Origin: Nematostella vectensis
Taxonomy: Eukaryota > Cnidaria > Anthozoa > Actiniaria > Edwardsiidae
Length of the DNA: 64,000 nt
Reading direction: 5' to 3'
Assembly (NCBI RefSeq): GCF_932526225.1
Contig: NC_064042.1
Span: 6,627,540-6,691,539 of the forward strand
Each line of letters opens with the position of its first letter. The stretch's first letter is position 1. Below are positions 48,801 to 60,138 of the stretch, piece after piece. The notes beneath the pieces were generated by a model that was not told the DNA's origin, ran no database searches, and saw only the letters and a program-made list of their open reading frames with translations. Made by a program: the position numbers and the translations under genes.

Positions 48801-51200
48801 ATACCCAAAATAAATAAACTGAACTTATGTTGGGACAGGGAATCGAGCCCAGAACCTGGTGGGGAGAGGCACAGGCAATACAGAGTGATGGTCTGCCAAC
48901 TGCACCATCAATGCATCCCACATCATGATGTTTATGCTTCCATAGCTTCCCTTAGCATGTTAAGGATAGTGGAAAGGGTTGTCAACCAGTTCTTGTCGAA
49001 TGCGTTTTGACAGGCAAATATTTAACGAAATATTGGGAAAAATATATTGGTTTAAAGCTGAAAGAACGTAGAATATGACCATGTACATGTATCTACATTT
49101 AGAAATTTTTTTATGGATACAGTTTACGTTGGGAGACGAAAATGGCCCAAAAATTTTTTTCTTGCAGAAATACATTTTTTTATTATTATGTAACAATTTC
49201 CAATTAAAAATATTGAAAAATATTTAAGTTTATAGGTCTAAAAAAAACCCTTTGAGAACAAGAACAAGAATCTTCACCTTTGGTGTCAAAATCTTTTAAT
49301 CCTTTTAGCGCGCCCCGCTTCATACGGGGCTTCAGAAAAATTGCAATCTTACCTAGCGACGTGCGTCTACATGTTGGATATTTTTCATCGGCGCTTGGGC
49401 TCACATCTTAACACTGCTCTCTTCATTATTTGACTTATTTTATCAGCAAAAACCTTCATAAACCATGCCTTGTAAACAAACAAGCGGTTTGAGATCTAAA
49501 GCCGGAAAGAGTGGAAGGAAAAAGAAAGCAATGGACAAATTCCCAAGCCCCAAAAGGCGAGAGCTTCTTGCACACAAGTTCTCAGCAAAATTTTCACTGT
49601 CTACACAAGAAAAAATGCAACATTTATTGGAAAAATTTGTTTGAATGTGTTTCTAAAGCCGATTCGATCCTGCTCAAAATGAGAATGCATGGTAAATAAC
49701 CTACCCAATTGCTAACATAGCTGTCAGAAAATCTTGCTTCAGAGCAAGCAGAGTCTGGGATTGCCTGCTCTGATGCCCACACAAGTTTTCCTTTTTGCTT
49801 TGCCCATGTTCTTTCCGTAAAAGTTTGGGATCTACTGACGTGACCGTGTGAGGTCTGTCCTGTTTTTTTTATACTGGCTCAACCGCAGAGTATATCAATC
49901 AGCACATAACACACACCAAAATCGTGTCTGCTAATTTTGTGTGTTTGTACCAGTTTTGTTTGATAATGTATTTAGTTTAGATGATTGGGAAGAATTGTGA
50001 AAAATTAATTTGTGGAAATCTAGATTCTCTTCTATTTTGTCCTTCTAACTCTTCTATTTTGTCCTTCTAACAGATGCTTTTTTATTGCCCTGCAAACAGA
50101 GACCCTGCTAATAGAAGCATTTCTCTTTGTGTTTCTCGTACTTAAAAGTCGCTGTTTTGCCTGGTCGCTCTTTCAGCACAAATTCAAACAAACAACGCGA
50201 ATACCAAAAGACGCAAATCAGCAAGTACTAAAACAAAGAGAAGTAAAAGCTTTGCTAGCATTTTATTTGTTTTGTTTGCAAACTAACAGCTTGAATTGGA
50301 CTGAACCGTAGAAGACTGATTGACGTCAGTGACGAAGGGCATGTACACGCTCAACCCACGTGGAAGACTTTTCTGAAGAAACTAGCTTATATAAAGGGTC
50401 ACAGGTGGATGACATAACCCTTTTATAGTACTAGGCTTTAACCGGAAGTTGAACACCAGAAGTATATATATGATCTAAGGTTTGCTGTGTTGCTAAAGCA
50501 CAGAAAGACCAAAAAAAAATTACGGCTGATCGATCGGACCATTCAACCATCCTACAAAGTTAACCGGAAGTTTACACATGAGGGATCCGACGATGCACCC
50601 CCACCAACACACCGCAATAACTCGGGAATATGCATTCCCGAGTTAATAAAAAGGGTAAAAAAATCTTAAAAACCTTTCCACTATCCTTAAATGAGGAGTG
50701 TTGTAGGAAAAGGTGTGAATATGGATTATCAAATACCTGTACTAGCGGCTTGTCTGACATCCAGAAGCAATAAAAGAGACCTTTCCATATTTTTAATAGG
50801 TCTCGCTCTTTGAAACCTTTGGAAAGCAGATGGAACAACAGAGGGTAGTGAACAATAGTATAAACACTAAGATATTGCATGTGACAATAAATAGTTAGCT
50901 AGGCAACAGATCCGTCGATGTATGTGGCATGACTTTAATCATTTTTAGCTTTCACAACAGATATAAGCTGTATTTTGCATAGATTTCCCTAAGAAATTTC
51001 GCAGCTTTCCAAAATGATCACACCATGATTGGGACGGATATCGCAAATATAGCCAAAAGAATTCAATAATTCTCACCAACACCATCCTGTTTGCGACTTG
51101 CTATCCAAGCCTGTAGCCGTCTAACCGTTCTGTCGCGTATTCTCTTGTCGTTATGCGCCAACTTCTTCGCAAAATGCTCTTCTGCTCCGCCGACCGCCAT
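42843..51200 (-). CDS. RRP1: Ribosomal RNA processing protein 1 (Nop52 family)
   Basis: Twelve exons, from right to left: 51200-51077, 50816-50737, 48497-48440, 48340-48255, 48149-48088, 47735-47675, 46818-46747, 46657-46593, 46450-46333, 44292-44195, 44052-44033, 43687-42843. All borders are GT-AG, all phases agree, 562 codons. The N-terminal Nop52 domain includes [69 protein letters not shown] and [12 protein letters not shown]. The long last exon is a low-complexity Lys/Glu/Ser-rich tail with basic clusters ([10 protein letters not shown]) for nucleolar targeting. The family acts in the nucleolus in 27S/32S pre-rRNA processing for the large ribosomal subunit. Exon 11 is only 20 nt. Introns carry several mobile elements. 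Start: first ATG, ahead of the conserved domain, 293 bp from the Maelstrom ATG on the other strand. Confidence 0.92.
44293..45517. other. Part of RRP1 intron 9
   Basis: No extra exon supported. Sequence around 44530-45240 contains open stretches on the minus strand but no recognisable domain. Confidence 0.5.
45518..46326. mobile_element. TIR element next to RRP1 exon 9, with a nested LINE 3' end
   Basis: The left end (CTGTTTTCGTTTAAAAACGC at 45531) and right end are inverted copies of about 45 bp, outermost CCTGTCCCC and GGGGAAAGGG. The interior repeats GAAAACGAT-like motifs. TCTTA flanks both sides (45513-45517 and 46327-46331). Inside, about 45735-46185 reads on the plus strand as the end of a non-LTR RT ([29 protein letters not shown]), then a 3' tail with a T-run and AATAAA, so a LINE 3' fragment is nested in it. 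Probably hAT-like; no transposase. Confidence 0.7.
46905..47526. mobile_element. hAT-like MITE built from ATTACGCG motifs, in RRP1 intron 6
   Basis: Ends CAGGGCTTCTGGAATTACG and CGTAATTCCAGAAGCCCTG are perfect inverted repeats of 19 bp. TCTAAG flanks both sides (46899-46904 and 47527-47532). The interior holds more than a dozen ATTACGCG/AAATTACGCG copies. 622 bp, non-coding. Confidence 0.85.
48640..48930 (-). mobile_element. tRNA-derived SINE in RRP1 intron 2
   Basis: On the minus strand TGGTGCAGTTGGC (48907-48895) resembles a pol III A box and GGGCTCGATTCCC (48850-48838) a B box, 44 nt apart as in a tRNA. The body after the B box is partly duplicated in tandem (77-bp step; second B-box-like site at 48773-48761). 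No tRNA cloverleaf is preserved. Exact ends not determined. Confidence 0.55.
48931..50736. other. Rest of RRP1 intron 2
   Basis: No gene seen. A 22-bp tandem duplication (CTCTTCTATTTTGTCCTTCT) lies at about 50029-50072. Confidence 0.5.
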
Positions 51201-51493
51201 GTTGGTTTCAAACGCACGTGGGTGCAAAGGATGCTGGTAATTTTACTGGTAGGTAAATATTCGGAATGTCTAGTCAATCTTTATTCATTTAGTTAATCAA
51301 TGAGATTTCGTTTTATTTATTAAAGTTATAGCCTTGGAAAATTAATTAGCATTATGCCAGTTAAGAGTATTAAATTCATAGACATACATGTGTAAAATTA
51401 AAGTTACACGGGACTCCTGTGTGTTTGGATGTTGCCCTTCGGCATGTGAATACATGGAAGCGAGGCTTCGATGTGTGATTCTTCATTTCGAAA
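51201..51493. promoter_or_regulatory. Shared bidirectional promoter of RRP1 and Maelstrom
   Basis: The two start codons face away from each other with 293 bp between them, so both promoters and 5' UTRs must fit here unless non-coding first exons lie elsewhere. No clear TATA box; sequence is AT-rich. Inference from gene layout. Confidence 0.65.
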
Positions 51494-54400
51494 ATGCCGA
51501 GCAAAAAAAACAAGAATCAGCCTAGAAATGCCTTCTATTTTTACATGGTTTCTCTACGTCCACAGTTGGAGAGACAAGGAGTTGTTCTCGAGAATGGCAT
51601 GCAGACTTTGTCGGAGTTAGCAGGCCCTCGATGGAAGGTAGCTCACTGTACTTGCGTTTTTTCGTAAATATTAATGCGGCTTAATGGCGGCCATCTTGTT
51701 TCGTTTTCTATCAGTGCGACGAGCAAATCTACGGAGCTCGTGTAACTTTCAGCGTTTGATGAGTTTCAATTATTATTATAGCTAAATATTCTTGATGTTC
51801 TTGCAGCTAAGCGTTTCAGTGGTTTTTACCCATGCTTATATGCGGGCTTGTTGCTTTAGTCGCAAAGCCGGTTGACGACAACCTTTTGTCAATCGACTAG
51901 TATATATTCTACAAGACTCACCATCTGGTTGACTCCGACACTTCATATCATTACAAATTTTATTTTGGTGTGAATGATCCTTTGATTTACCCTCCTGTCC
52001 TGCCGGAGATCTTCATTCTTTAATAAATAATTGTTTGTCTCCTGCCTGTTGCAGGAATTACCAGAACATGAAAAAGAGATCTACCAGGAAATGGCCAGAC
52101 AGGCCAAGAACAACCGCAAACATGGTGCTCTTCGCAATGATCGTATGGACTGCACAGGGGAGCTCATATCGGTAACACAGTAAAACCTTAATGAATAGAT
52201 ATGCCAATGGACAGAAAATTGCATCATTATTTAAAAAAAAAAGTTAAATCAAGATGAGTTTCCATATATTTTAAAGTTGGCTGGACAAGTAATCACTATT
52301 GTTGTATAGAGATGACTGTTATGTAGTTATAGCTATCAGTAGTAGCTTCCTATAAAACTCTTCCAGACACAGTTAAGGTACTGCCGGAGGCTATTTCTCG
52401 GAAATTGTTTACCGAGTTTGAGCTGTGATTTTTTCTACAGACAAAGCTGAATTCCTTTGAAATTTCAGGAAAAGTTTAAGAAGTTATTCAGGTGTATAGG
52501 AAAAATATTTTCGAGTCAATCCGTGGGAAAATGCAAAATCTGATACCCGCAATCTGCGGCCACATTAACTTGTCAAATTTCAACTTCATGCCTGATTTCT
52601 CAGCGACTATGCAAGCTTTCAATACAAAAAATGTCAAGCACCTTCCTTAGTTATTTTAAAAAAAAATCTTGCCGGAGTGCGACACGAAATATCCATTTTA
52701 GTTTTTTGGGGAGCTAGGAAGCTCAGAGGACAAGATTTCTGAGCGTAGGTCGCTTTTCAGTTCGTGGTGTTTTGGCTGGATTAGGATTTGGCTTTGAAGC
52801 ACGCAAACTGAGAAGCGACCTACTTTTGGAAGTCTTGTCCTCTGGGCTTCCTAGCTGGAAGATGCGGGTTTCGATCGTTTATTGGGTTTATTTAGGAAAG
52901 TGGTGAAGTTGAAAGGTCTGTGAAATACTTCAAATAAACCTGTAAAAGTAAAAATCCTTCTTTGGTTTGAGTGCTATACTTGTAGAAGCTAGAGTGAAAC
53001 TTGAGCGGCGAGGCGAATGACAAAAATTTGCATATGAACTTGAAGTTATTTTGATGTTTGCTGGACATAAGAAGTGTGAACTAGGTGTTACTACCACTTC
53101 CTGTTGTGCTTTGCTCAATGTTTTGAAGCTCACATTTCAGGAATTCGCGAGAAAAAACGGATTTTAAATTTTAAAAGGTGGAATTTCTTGAAAATCGGCG
53201 ACAACAAATATTTTAGTACGATCTTTAGTATGGATATACTTTTAGGCGATTTCCAGCCTAAACGATAACCTCCGGTATTACCTTAACTTTTCCTCTAGAC
53301 ACATTGGGAAAAAAGGCTTTTGTTTATATTTTTGACTAGAACAAATACATTGTTTATAAGGGCAATAAAAAGAGTCTTGAACAGAAAAGCTAAGGGCTAT
53401 TGTTAAGTGGTCTTTTTTGACAAATCTCTTCTCTCCTTTTTAGAGAAGAGTTGACACGATAAGTTTAAATGAAAACAAAAGACGGAAAGAGAGAGAGGAG
53501 GTGCGGCACATTTGGCCCCCTGGAAAATGTGAGTTGCAAGTTAACTTAGAGATCTAGTAGTGGCTTTTGTTGTAAGCTCCATTGCTTCCTTTTTTATATG
53601 TATTTATTAAGCAGCTAACTTCTATTCTGTGGCCCCTTGGCAAGGTCCAAAGGGAGGTCCATTAATAGAGGTCTTGTTTTTCTGTATAGAAATTGTACCT
53701 ACATTCCCTGTTTTCTTGCCTAGTGTTTTTAATAGCCACTCTCATATAATGCAGTGGTGGCAGATGAGAGATTCTACATGATTGGCTTTATGTCACTCCT
53801 TCCTGAACACGACGATGAGCTACCTGTGGAAGTGGGTGTGGCAGAATTCACTTTGAATGGAGGGATAACGCGTACCCTACACAGGTTTATCAGACCAGGT
53901 AATACATGCCAACTTTCTTTGTGTAAATGACAGAATCCTTTTTATAGTATTATACTATTATATTCTGTATCCTGTATATTCTGAGTGAAACATTTTTCAG
54001 TCCCCCCTTCTTTTTAACTCACACCTGTGATGTTACAAACATGATTCCAACCTATGGATATAGCATTAGTTTTTACTATACTTTTAACCCAACCCATGTT
54101 CATGTTTTTTTTTGTGACCCTCAGGTGAAATTCCTCTTGGGTTCCGCTATGAAGCAATGAGCAACAGTAAGTCACAACAACAATTATGTACAACTCAATC
54201 ACCTAGTGCAAGAAATCCATAATGCAACAACAATAACAACTCAATCACCTACGTACAGTAGTGCAAGAAATCCATGTCGCAACAACAATTATGTACAACT
54301 CAATTGCCAAGTACAAGAAATCCATGACACAACAACAATTATAACTCAATCACCTATTGCAAGAAATCCATGACACAACAACAGTTATAACTCAATCACC

Positions 54401-57400
54401 TACGTAGTGCAAGAAATCCATGACACAACAACAATTATGTACAATTCAATCACCTAGTGCAAGAAATCCCTGACTACTGTAGCAACAATTACAACTCATT
54501 CACCTAGCGAGAAATCCATGACGCAGCAACAGTTATGTACAACTCAATCACCTAATGTAGCACAGAAATTCATGCCGCAACAACAATTGCAACTCAATCA
54601 CCTAGTGCAAGAAATCCACGACACAACAGCAATTACAACTCAGTCACCTATAATGCCAGAAATCTAAGAGACTACTTATATTTAACAAATGCCCTTAAAT
54701 TTGTAGCTTTTGCAAAAATTAAGTTGCTTCTGTAGTTATAGTTATATATTAATAATGCCCAAAACATCATCAAACTACACTCTGTTTTAACACAAAGCAA
54801 TACAACTTAACACTACTACCTGCACTGCTGCCAGCCCTTGCCCTTGACTGACTAGTATTGTGGTTAACACCAGGTGAAAAGTCTCATAAGATTCCTGTTA
54901 ATGGTCTTGCAAAGAAGGAGGACAACTACCGAAGGATCTTATTGGACATTCTCAAGTTTGTCAACCCTGAGGGGGCGCCCGTTTTCCCTCCAGTCTACAG
55001 TCGGGTAAGTGATTTTGTAAACATATAGTCATCTCCAACTGTTTTCCCTCCAGTCTACAGTCGGGTAAGTGATTTAATAAACATATAGTCAACTCCAACT
55101 GTTTTCCCTCCAGTCTACAGTCGGGTAAGTGATTTAGTAAACATATAGTCATCTCCAACTGTTTTCCCTCCAGTCTACAGTCGGGTGAGTGATTTAGTAA
55201 ACATATAGTCATCTCCAACTGTTTTCCCTCCAGTCTACAGTCGGGTAAGTGATTTAGTAAACATATAGTCATCTCCAAATGTTTTCCCTCCAGTCTACAG
55301 TCGGGTAAGTGATTTAGTAAACATATAGTCAACTCCAACTGTTTTCCCTCCAGTCTACAGTCGGGTAAGTGATTTAGTAAACATATAGTCATCTCCAACT
55401 GTTTTCCCTCCAGTCTACAGTCGGGTAAGTGATTTAGTAAACATATAGTCAACTCCAACTGTTTTCCCTCCAGTCTACAGTCGGGTAAGTGATTTAGTAA
55501 ACATATAGTCAACTCCAACTGTTTTCCCTCCAGTCTACAGTCGGGTAAGTGATTTAGTAAACATATAGTCAACTCCAACTGTTGAGGATTGGGAAAAAAA
55601 TATATAGTAGGTACAGTATTTGTAATAAGAAGCAGCTCTCAGTTTTGGATTCATTTTTTGTTACAGGGATTTGTTTCCTGGCATAACTTTTATTTGTTTA
55701 TTATAGTTGGTAACCTGTCTTTAAAGCCAGAGCATAATCTGCATAATGTAATGACATAATAAAATATGTATTATAGGCTTCTGAAACAAAGCAAACAGAT
55801 TCTTGCTTGGATTGGCTTGCAAGGCATGCTGGTAAGTGATCAGTAATATCGTTATCAACATAAATATATTGTATCACCAATAACACAGTGTACATCCAGT
55901 GTACTACAAACTAAGATTTGTCAGCTTTATACAGTACCACATTTCCTTTGTCTTCAATTTGGTTTAATTGACTGCTGCTAGCTTTTAAGCTATGTATGTG
56001 TATCAATATTTATTTCATTATATTAATTCTGTAAAATTAGTAATGTCCTGTCACTTGTTATGTGTTGGGGTTTGTCCTGATGGGAACTTGTGTCCTTTAG
56101 CAACCCCCTTGTCACTTGGGGATGGAAGGCTCTAAATGAATGAATGAATGAATGAATTTAAGTTTTAAGACTTCAAAGTGTCAAAGTGTTTCTCTGCTAC
56201 TGACCTATGGACGTTTAGCTTGTAATGGACATTGTGTGCTTTTCTACTGTCTTCTTTGGTTAACCTCCCCAAACATATAAAGCAAAATAAAATACAGAAA
56301 AACAATTAAATTCCCTCTATTATTACCCACAGAAATGCCCAACAAGCTGCGCAAGGTGTATGAACTTGAAGGACTCATCTGCGACTTGTTTTCACATGTT
56401 GACCAGAGGAGCGAGTACTCTGGCATCTCTAAGGCACAAGCATCCGACCTGCTCTCTTCCACAGTGTTTGATTTTGAGCCTGGAGCAAGGTGTGACTGGC
56501 ATGAGCAGCAGGAGGTCAAGTTCTGTGCCTTGGGAACAGCCAAGAGATATTGGTGATTACGTTTTTGTCTTTCTATCTTCCATGACACATTGTAGGTTGC
56601 CTGTGTTAAAAGGCTACATAGGTCATATTCCCGAGCTTTTTGCTTCAATCTTCAATCACGTCCCTGCTTCAATATACTATAAAGCAATTCAGAAGAAAAA
56701 GCATGAAGTATCAAGATAGTACTGTAAGGCAAGAAATGAGGTCTAGAACGCTGAGCTCACACACAAATGCACGTCATTCCATGCATGATGCTGTGAATTT
56801 CTGTTTCGTGCATGATATATTCCTACTAGCCAATTAGCCTAACTTTACACTCAACTGAGCATCTACATAGTTACTTTACAGTTACAATAATACAAGTCAT
56901 GCTCTCATTGCTCACATTCCCATATAGGCCTTATTTAATCCAATGTTGGGATTTGCAGTCTTACAATCCTCCGCCCTACTAACAGCTGGATGGATGTTTA
57001 GGGTCGCTTGTCCTGGATTTAACGATCATACTTCATGAAACTTTTGTAAATCGACACACTTAATGACACATGAAAACAATAATATACAGTAGCATATGTA
57101 CTGTATGTTCACTTGTTTGATAAGAGGTGTCTGATGAGTTCCTGAAGAATTAAACTTTTTCCCATCAAATGTTGCGCTCATGCAATGTCCGAAATGCACA
57201 TTTCGCGCTAATTTTTTTGTTGATCTAAAAAGAGAGTTCTATTTGCAGAGGTTTCAAGAGCTTGAGAAAATGTAAAATGGAAGAAAAGTGATATTCTAGA
57301 GCCCAGACGGCAATTTTAAGGTCATCAGGCTGTTCATTTAGAGAAATATCGCGTAAATAGCTAAAATTATCGAAAGGTCGGAGCGCTGCACCAAGAATTG

Positions 57401-60002
57401 TACAATTTTATTGACAAACTTGGGGAGTCCAGCAGTTCTGAAAAAAGTCGTCCAAAATACAATTATTATCAAAGCAATATACAAGCGAGGAGATTCGAGG
57501 AATTCCTATGCCCAAGATCAGGTACTAAAACAAGAGTGCTCGGTGCGAATCGAAAAATAACATTCATACGAAATGGAACTCCTGTTCACAAAGCTAAAGT
57601 TACTTAGCAAATGTTGCCAACAAAATTTGCCAAATTCCATAAAGGGACGAATGACCAGCCAATTAACCTTACCATGAACCGATAGAAAGTGTTTAGGGTA
57701 TTTTGGACGAGTCAAGTTTCAGTGATCAATCGCCGACGACAATAAAATAACTAAAGAGGTACCTCCGTTCTTTGTAAAATGTATCAAGAGATACATTACA
57801 GGGACTTTTTCACTTTATACCCACGCGCATAAAAAAATTATAAAAAAGAACAAAGGAGGCCACTCTGGCTATTGATTTTTCGTATTCACAGACTGCAATA
57901 AAAGTGTTTTCGTCATATGCAACACTTGTCATGCTGCTGTTTTGTAAGACTTGCTTTTGTATTCAATTCAAAAAGTGCACAAACTTTTGATCCACCAAAT
58001 CAAGCTTGGTGAGTGTCGCTGTACCAATTAGTGGCAATTGTATACCAAACAATTGTCAGCAGTAACTAATTTGTGTTGCTGCAATTAACTTATTTTCATG
58101 ATTGGTTTGTTCCCCTCAACAATATTGTAGTTGTACTGTATTCATCATACTGTAACACAGTATTGCACAAGGTTGAATGTAATGAATTAGATTTTTTTTT
58201 GTAATCATAGATTGTCTTATTTTATAGTTACTGCATGGCTGATTTTCTCTGCCCAAAATATGAGATAACCCTCACACCATCACATGTACCTGAAAGACCA
58301 GAGGGAACATTCTGCACCACACTGAATGAACCAGGTTTAGCCCCAATGACATTGAGAGCACCGCCTGGACGCGGCAGCACTACCACAAGCAATGACCCAT
58401 TCCCAAGCCGTGATTATCGGTACAAGGGGATGACACCCTCTTCTGTAGCTAGTAGTGATGCAGGTGTGTACATGTACAGACTTGGGCTTAAAAAATATCC
58501 TTAGGCTTGATTGGGCTGTGGAGTGATTGTTGAATGCTGAGAATCCATTTGGAATGACTAAGGGATAGTCACGTTTCAACAATGATTCCTGATGCGGGCA
58601 GCATTGCCATGACGTTAGTGAATTATCACACAGTGATTCCAAATAATTGTTCATATATACTTAAATAAGGTTCTTTAGCTTAAGATTTTTCGGAGTATAA
58701 TATCATGCGTATTTGATTCAAAACTAGTGCCAAAAGCAAAAGTGTTCCTCTCGGTCCTATCATCCAAATGGTGTCATTTTTTATAGAATTCATCATACTA
58801 TGTAGCAAAGCCTTTCATGCAGTTCTTAGTAATAACAAATTTCTGGTTATTGGTCTGGAATGCTGTGCATGATATCATAGTTAATATCTGTGTTACCAGG
58901 TGGTGATGATGACGAAGAATCAAGTCAATACCACCGCAGTGGACCAACATATGATATGCGCAGCCTTCAGAACGACCCAATCCCCGACCAGCAACAGAGG
59001 CTTTTACAACAACAGCGACAGCAGCAACAGCAACAATTTGCACAGGGCTCTAACGCTTTTCGACCTCTTGGGCGTGGTAGGGGAAGGGGTGCTCCTATGG
59101 GTCAGCCACTCCGCAGACCTATGGCCCCAGGAAGGGTGCCCTCAGCTGGAAGAGGCGCTCGTGTTGATGGTGTGTTTCTGCTTTGTTTAAAGTCTATTTA
59201 CTATCTTACCCAACCATCATAATCTTGGAAAGCGTGGCTATTTTTTTTATCTGACTAGGCGGTTCTCTGAGGGGTAATTCAGTTAAGTTTTTTTTAACGT
59301 GGAAAGGCTAAGGTTTACTGTACAAGCTGATCCAGTGCACTTTTTTCCATTCAAATGATGTGATTGGGGCTTTCAGGGGGCACTTTTAGGTACAACTGTT
59401 TCTCAGAGTATGATAAGTGGTATATTATTTTCCTTCTTTAAACCTTGTCTTGTCTATCGATCAAATTGATTAATTAGGTACTATGGGTAGAGCTGGGTGC
59501 TCTTCTCGTACGGTTTAGCTTCGTACTATTTATTCAAACCTTATCCAGTGCATAGTTTTGTTATGTGGGCATTTTGCATGTTATGGCCCAAATGCCAATT
59601 ACGTGCTCTGCCTAAAAAATGGATTAAATACTTTGTCATTTTTTTACAGGTTCATGGGGAAATACTGCTCCGACTGAAACCACTACAGAAACAGTTGCAG
59701 AGTGGGCAAGGGTAGGGCGAGGATCAGCCCGACAGCCAGATACAAGACCAAAAGTGTATGCTGGGGCAGCCACCGCTCCCCACCCGTCTTTTGCCCCGCC
59801 TCCACCCATTGCCTGGCAGAGAGACCAGTATAACCCCAGTTACCAGCAAGACCAGGACTTCCCACCCCTTCGAGTTGCTAGTGGAGGATATCCAGGGAAT
59901 ACGGGCAGTTACAGTAATCGTCCAGGAAATGTAGAGGACATGGACGGTTATAATGAAGTAGCAGCAAGTATGGCTAGGATGAAAATGGGGAACAATTATT
60001 AG
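51494..60002 (+). CDS. MAEL: Maelstrom, piRNA-pathway transposon silencing factor
   Basis: Eleven exons: 51494-51637, 52055-52171, 53444-53528, 53755-53898, 54125-54166, 54874-55004, 55777-55831, 56333-56552, 58228-58463, 58900-59169, 59650-60002; GT-AG borders, phases agree, 598 codons. Residues 1-75 are an HMG-box-like domain (KNQPRNAFYFYMVSLRPQLE, LAGPRWK). Residues ~117-320 are the MAEL domain, an RNase H-like fold: FYMIGFMSLLP, RFIRPGEIPLGFRYEAM, SHKIPVNG and RCDWHE...FC, with Cys293, His296 and Cys304 fitting its Zn-binding ECHC set. The C-terminal third is disordered, Gln-rich then GRGRGRG-rich, the type of tail methylated on Arg for Tudor binding. In animals MAEL acts in the germline with Piwi proteins to silence transposons. 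Exon 6 ends in a 10-unit tandem array. Poly(A) signal at 60133-60138. Start: first ATG before the HMG box. Confidence 0.93.
52377..53282. mobile_element. TTAA-flanked TIR element in Maelstrom intron 2
   Basis: GGTACTGCCGGAGGCTAT at the left and its near-complement ATAACCTCCGGTATTACC at the right, each bordered by TTAA (52373-52376 and 53283-53286). TTAA targets are typical of piggyBac and Kolobok. 906 bp without a transposase. Confidence 0.75.
52712..52856. repeat. Palindrome nested in the TTAA element
   Basis: AGCTAGGAAGCTCAGAGGAC on the left and its inverted copy on the right, continuing through GTAGGTCGCTT; about 145 bp in all. Could be a second, smaller MITE inserted in the first. Confidence 0.65.
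54163..54668. repeat. Minisatellite starting at the exon 5 donor of Maelstrom
   Basis: About nine degenerate units of ~45-60 bp built on CAACAACAATTATG, AACTCAATCACCTA and TGCAAGAAATCCATGAC. The first unit begins immediately after the exon 5 splice donor. Confidence 0.9.
54981..55580. repeat. 10 x 60-bp array repeating exon 6 end and its 5' splice site
   Basis: Ten units of exactly 60 bp. Each has the last 24 bases of exon 6 (GTTTTCCCTCCAGTCTACAG TCGG), a donor GTAAGT (GTGAGT in unit 4, 55185) and 36 bases of intron. Only the first unit is joined to the rest of exon 6. Units differ by few substitutions (gattTTgtaa, gattTAgtaa; cAActcc, cATctcc). The minus-strand open frame through the array exists only because 60 is divisible by 3. 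Confidence 0.97.
55832..56332. other. Maelstrom intron 7
   Basis: Holds an (AATG)n microsatellite at 56135-56157; nothing else seen. Confidence 0.7.
56553..58227. other. Maelstrom intron 8
   Basis: 1.7 kb without a supported exon. GTCGTCCAAAATAC at about 57447 and its inverted relative near 57700 hint at a degenerate inverted-repeat element of ~270 bp, but I could not define ends. Confidence 0.5.
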
Positions 60003-60132
60003 AAGACATTTTACTCTATTGAACAGAAGTTTGTTTTAGAATCTGCAGACAAAACGAAGAAAAAATACCAAAAAAATAGGATGACCTCTACGTTGGGATC
60101 TGAAAACACGATGTTAAATACGATATTTAGGA

Positions 60133-60138
60133 AATAAA
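60133..60138 (+). terminator. Poly(A) signal of Maelstrom
   Basis: AATAAA 131 bases after the stop codon. Confidence 0.6.

Noticed and set aside
54961-55578. 205-codon open frame on the minus strand made of repeated 20-residue units
   Set aside because: It is the reverse reading of the 60-bp Maelstrom array; the unit length is divisible by 3, so a long frame arises without selection.
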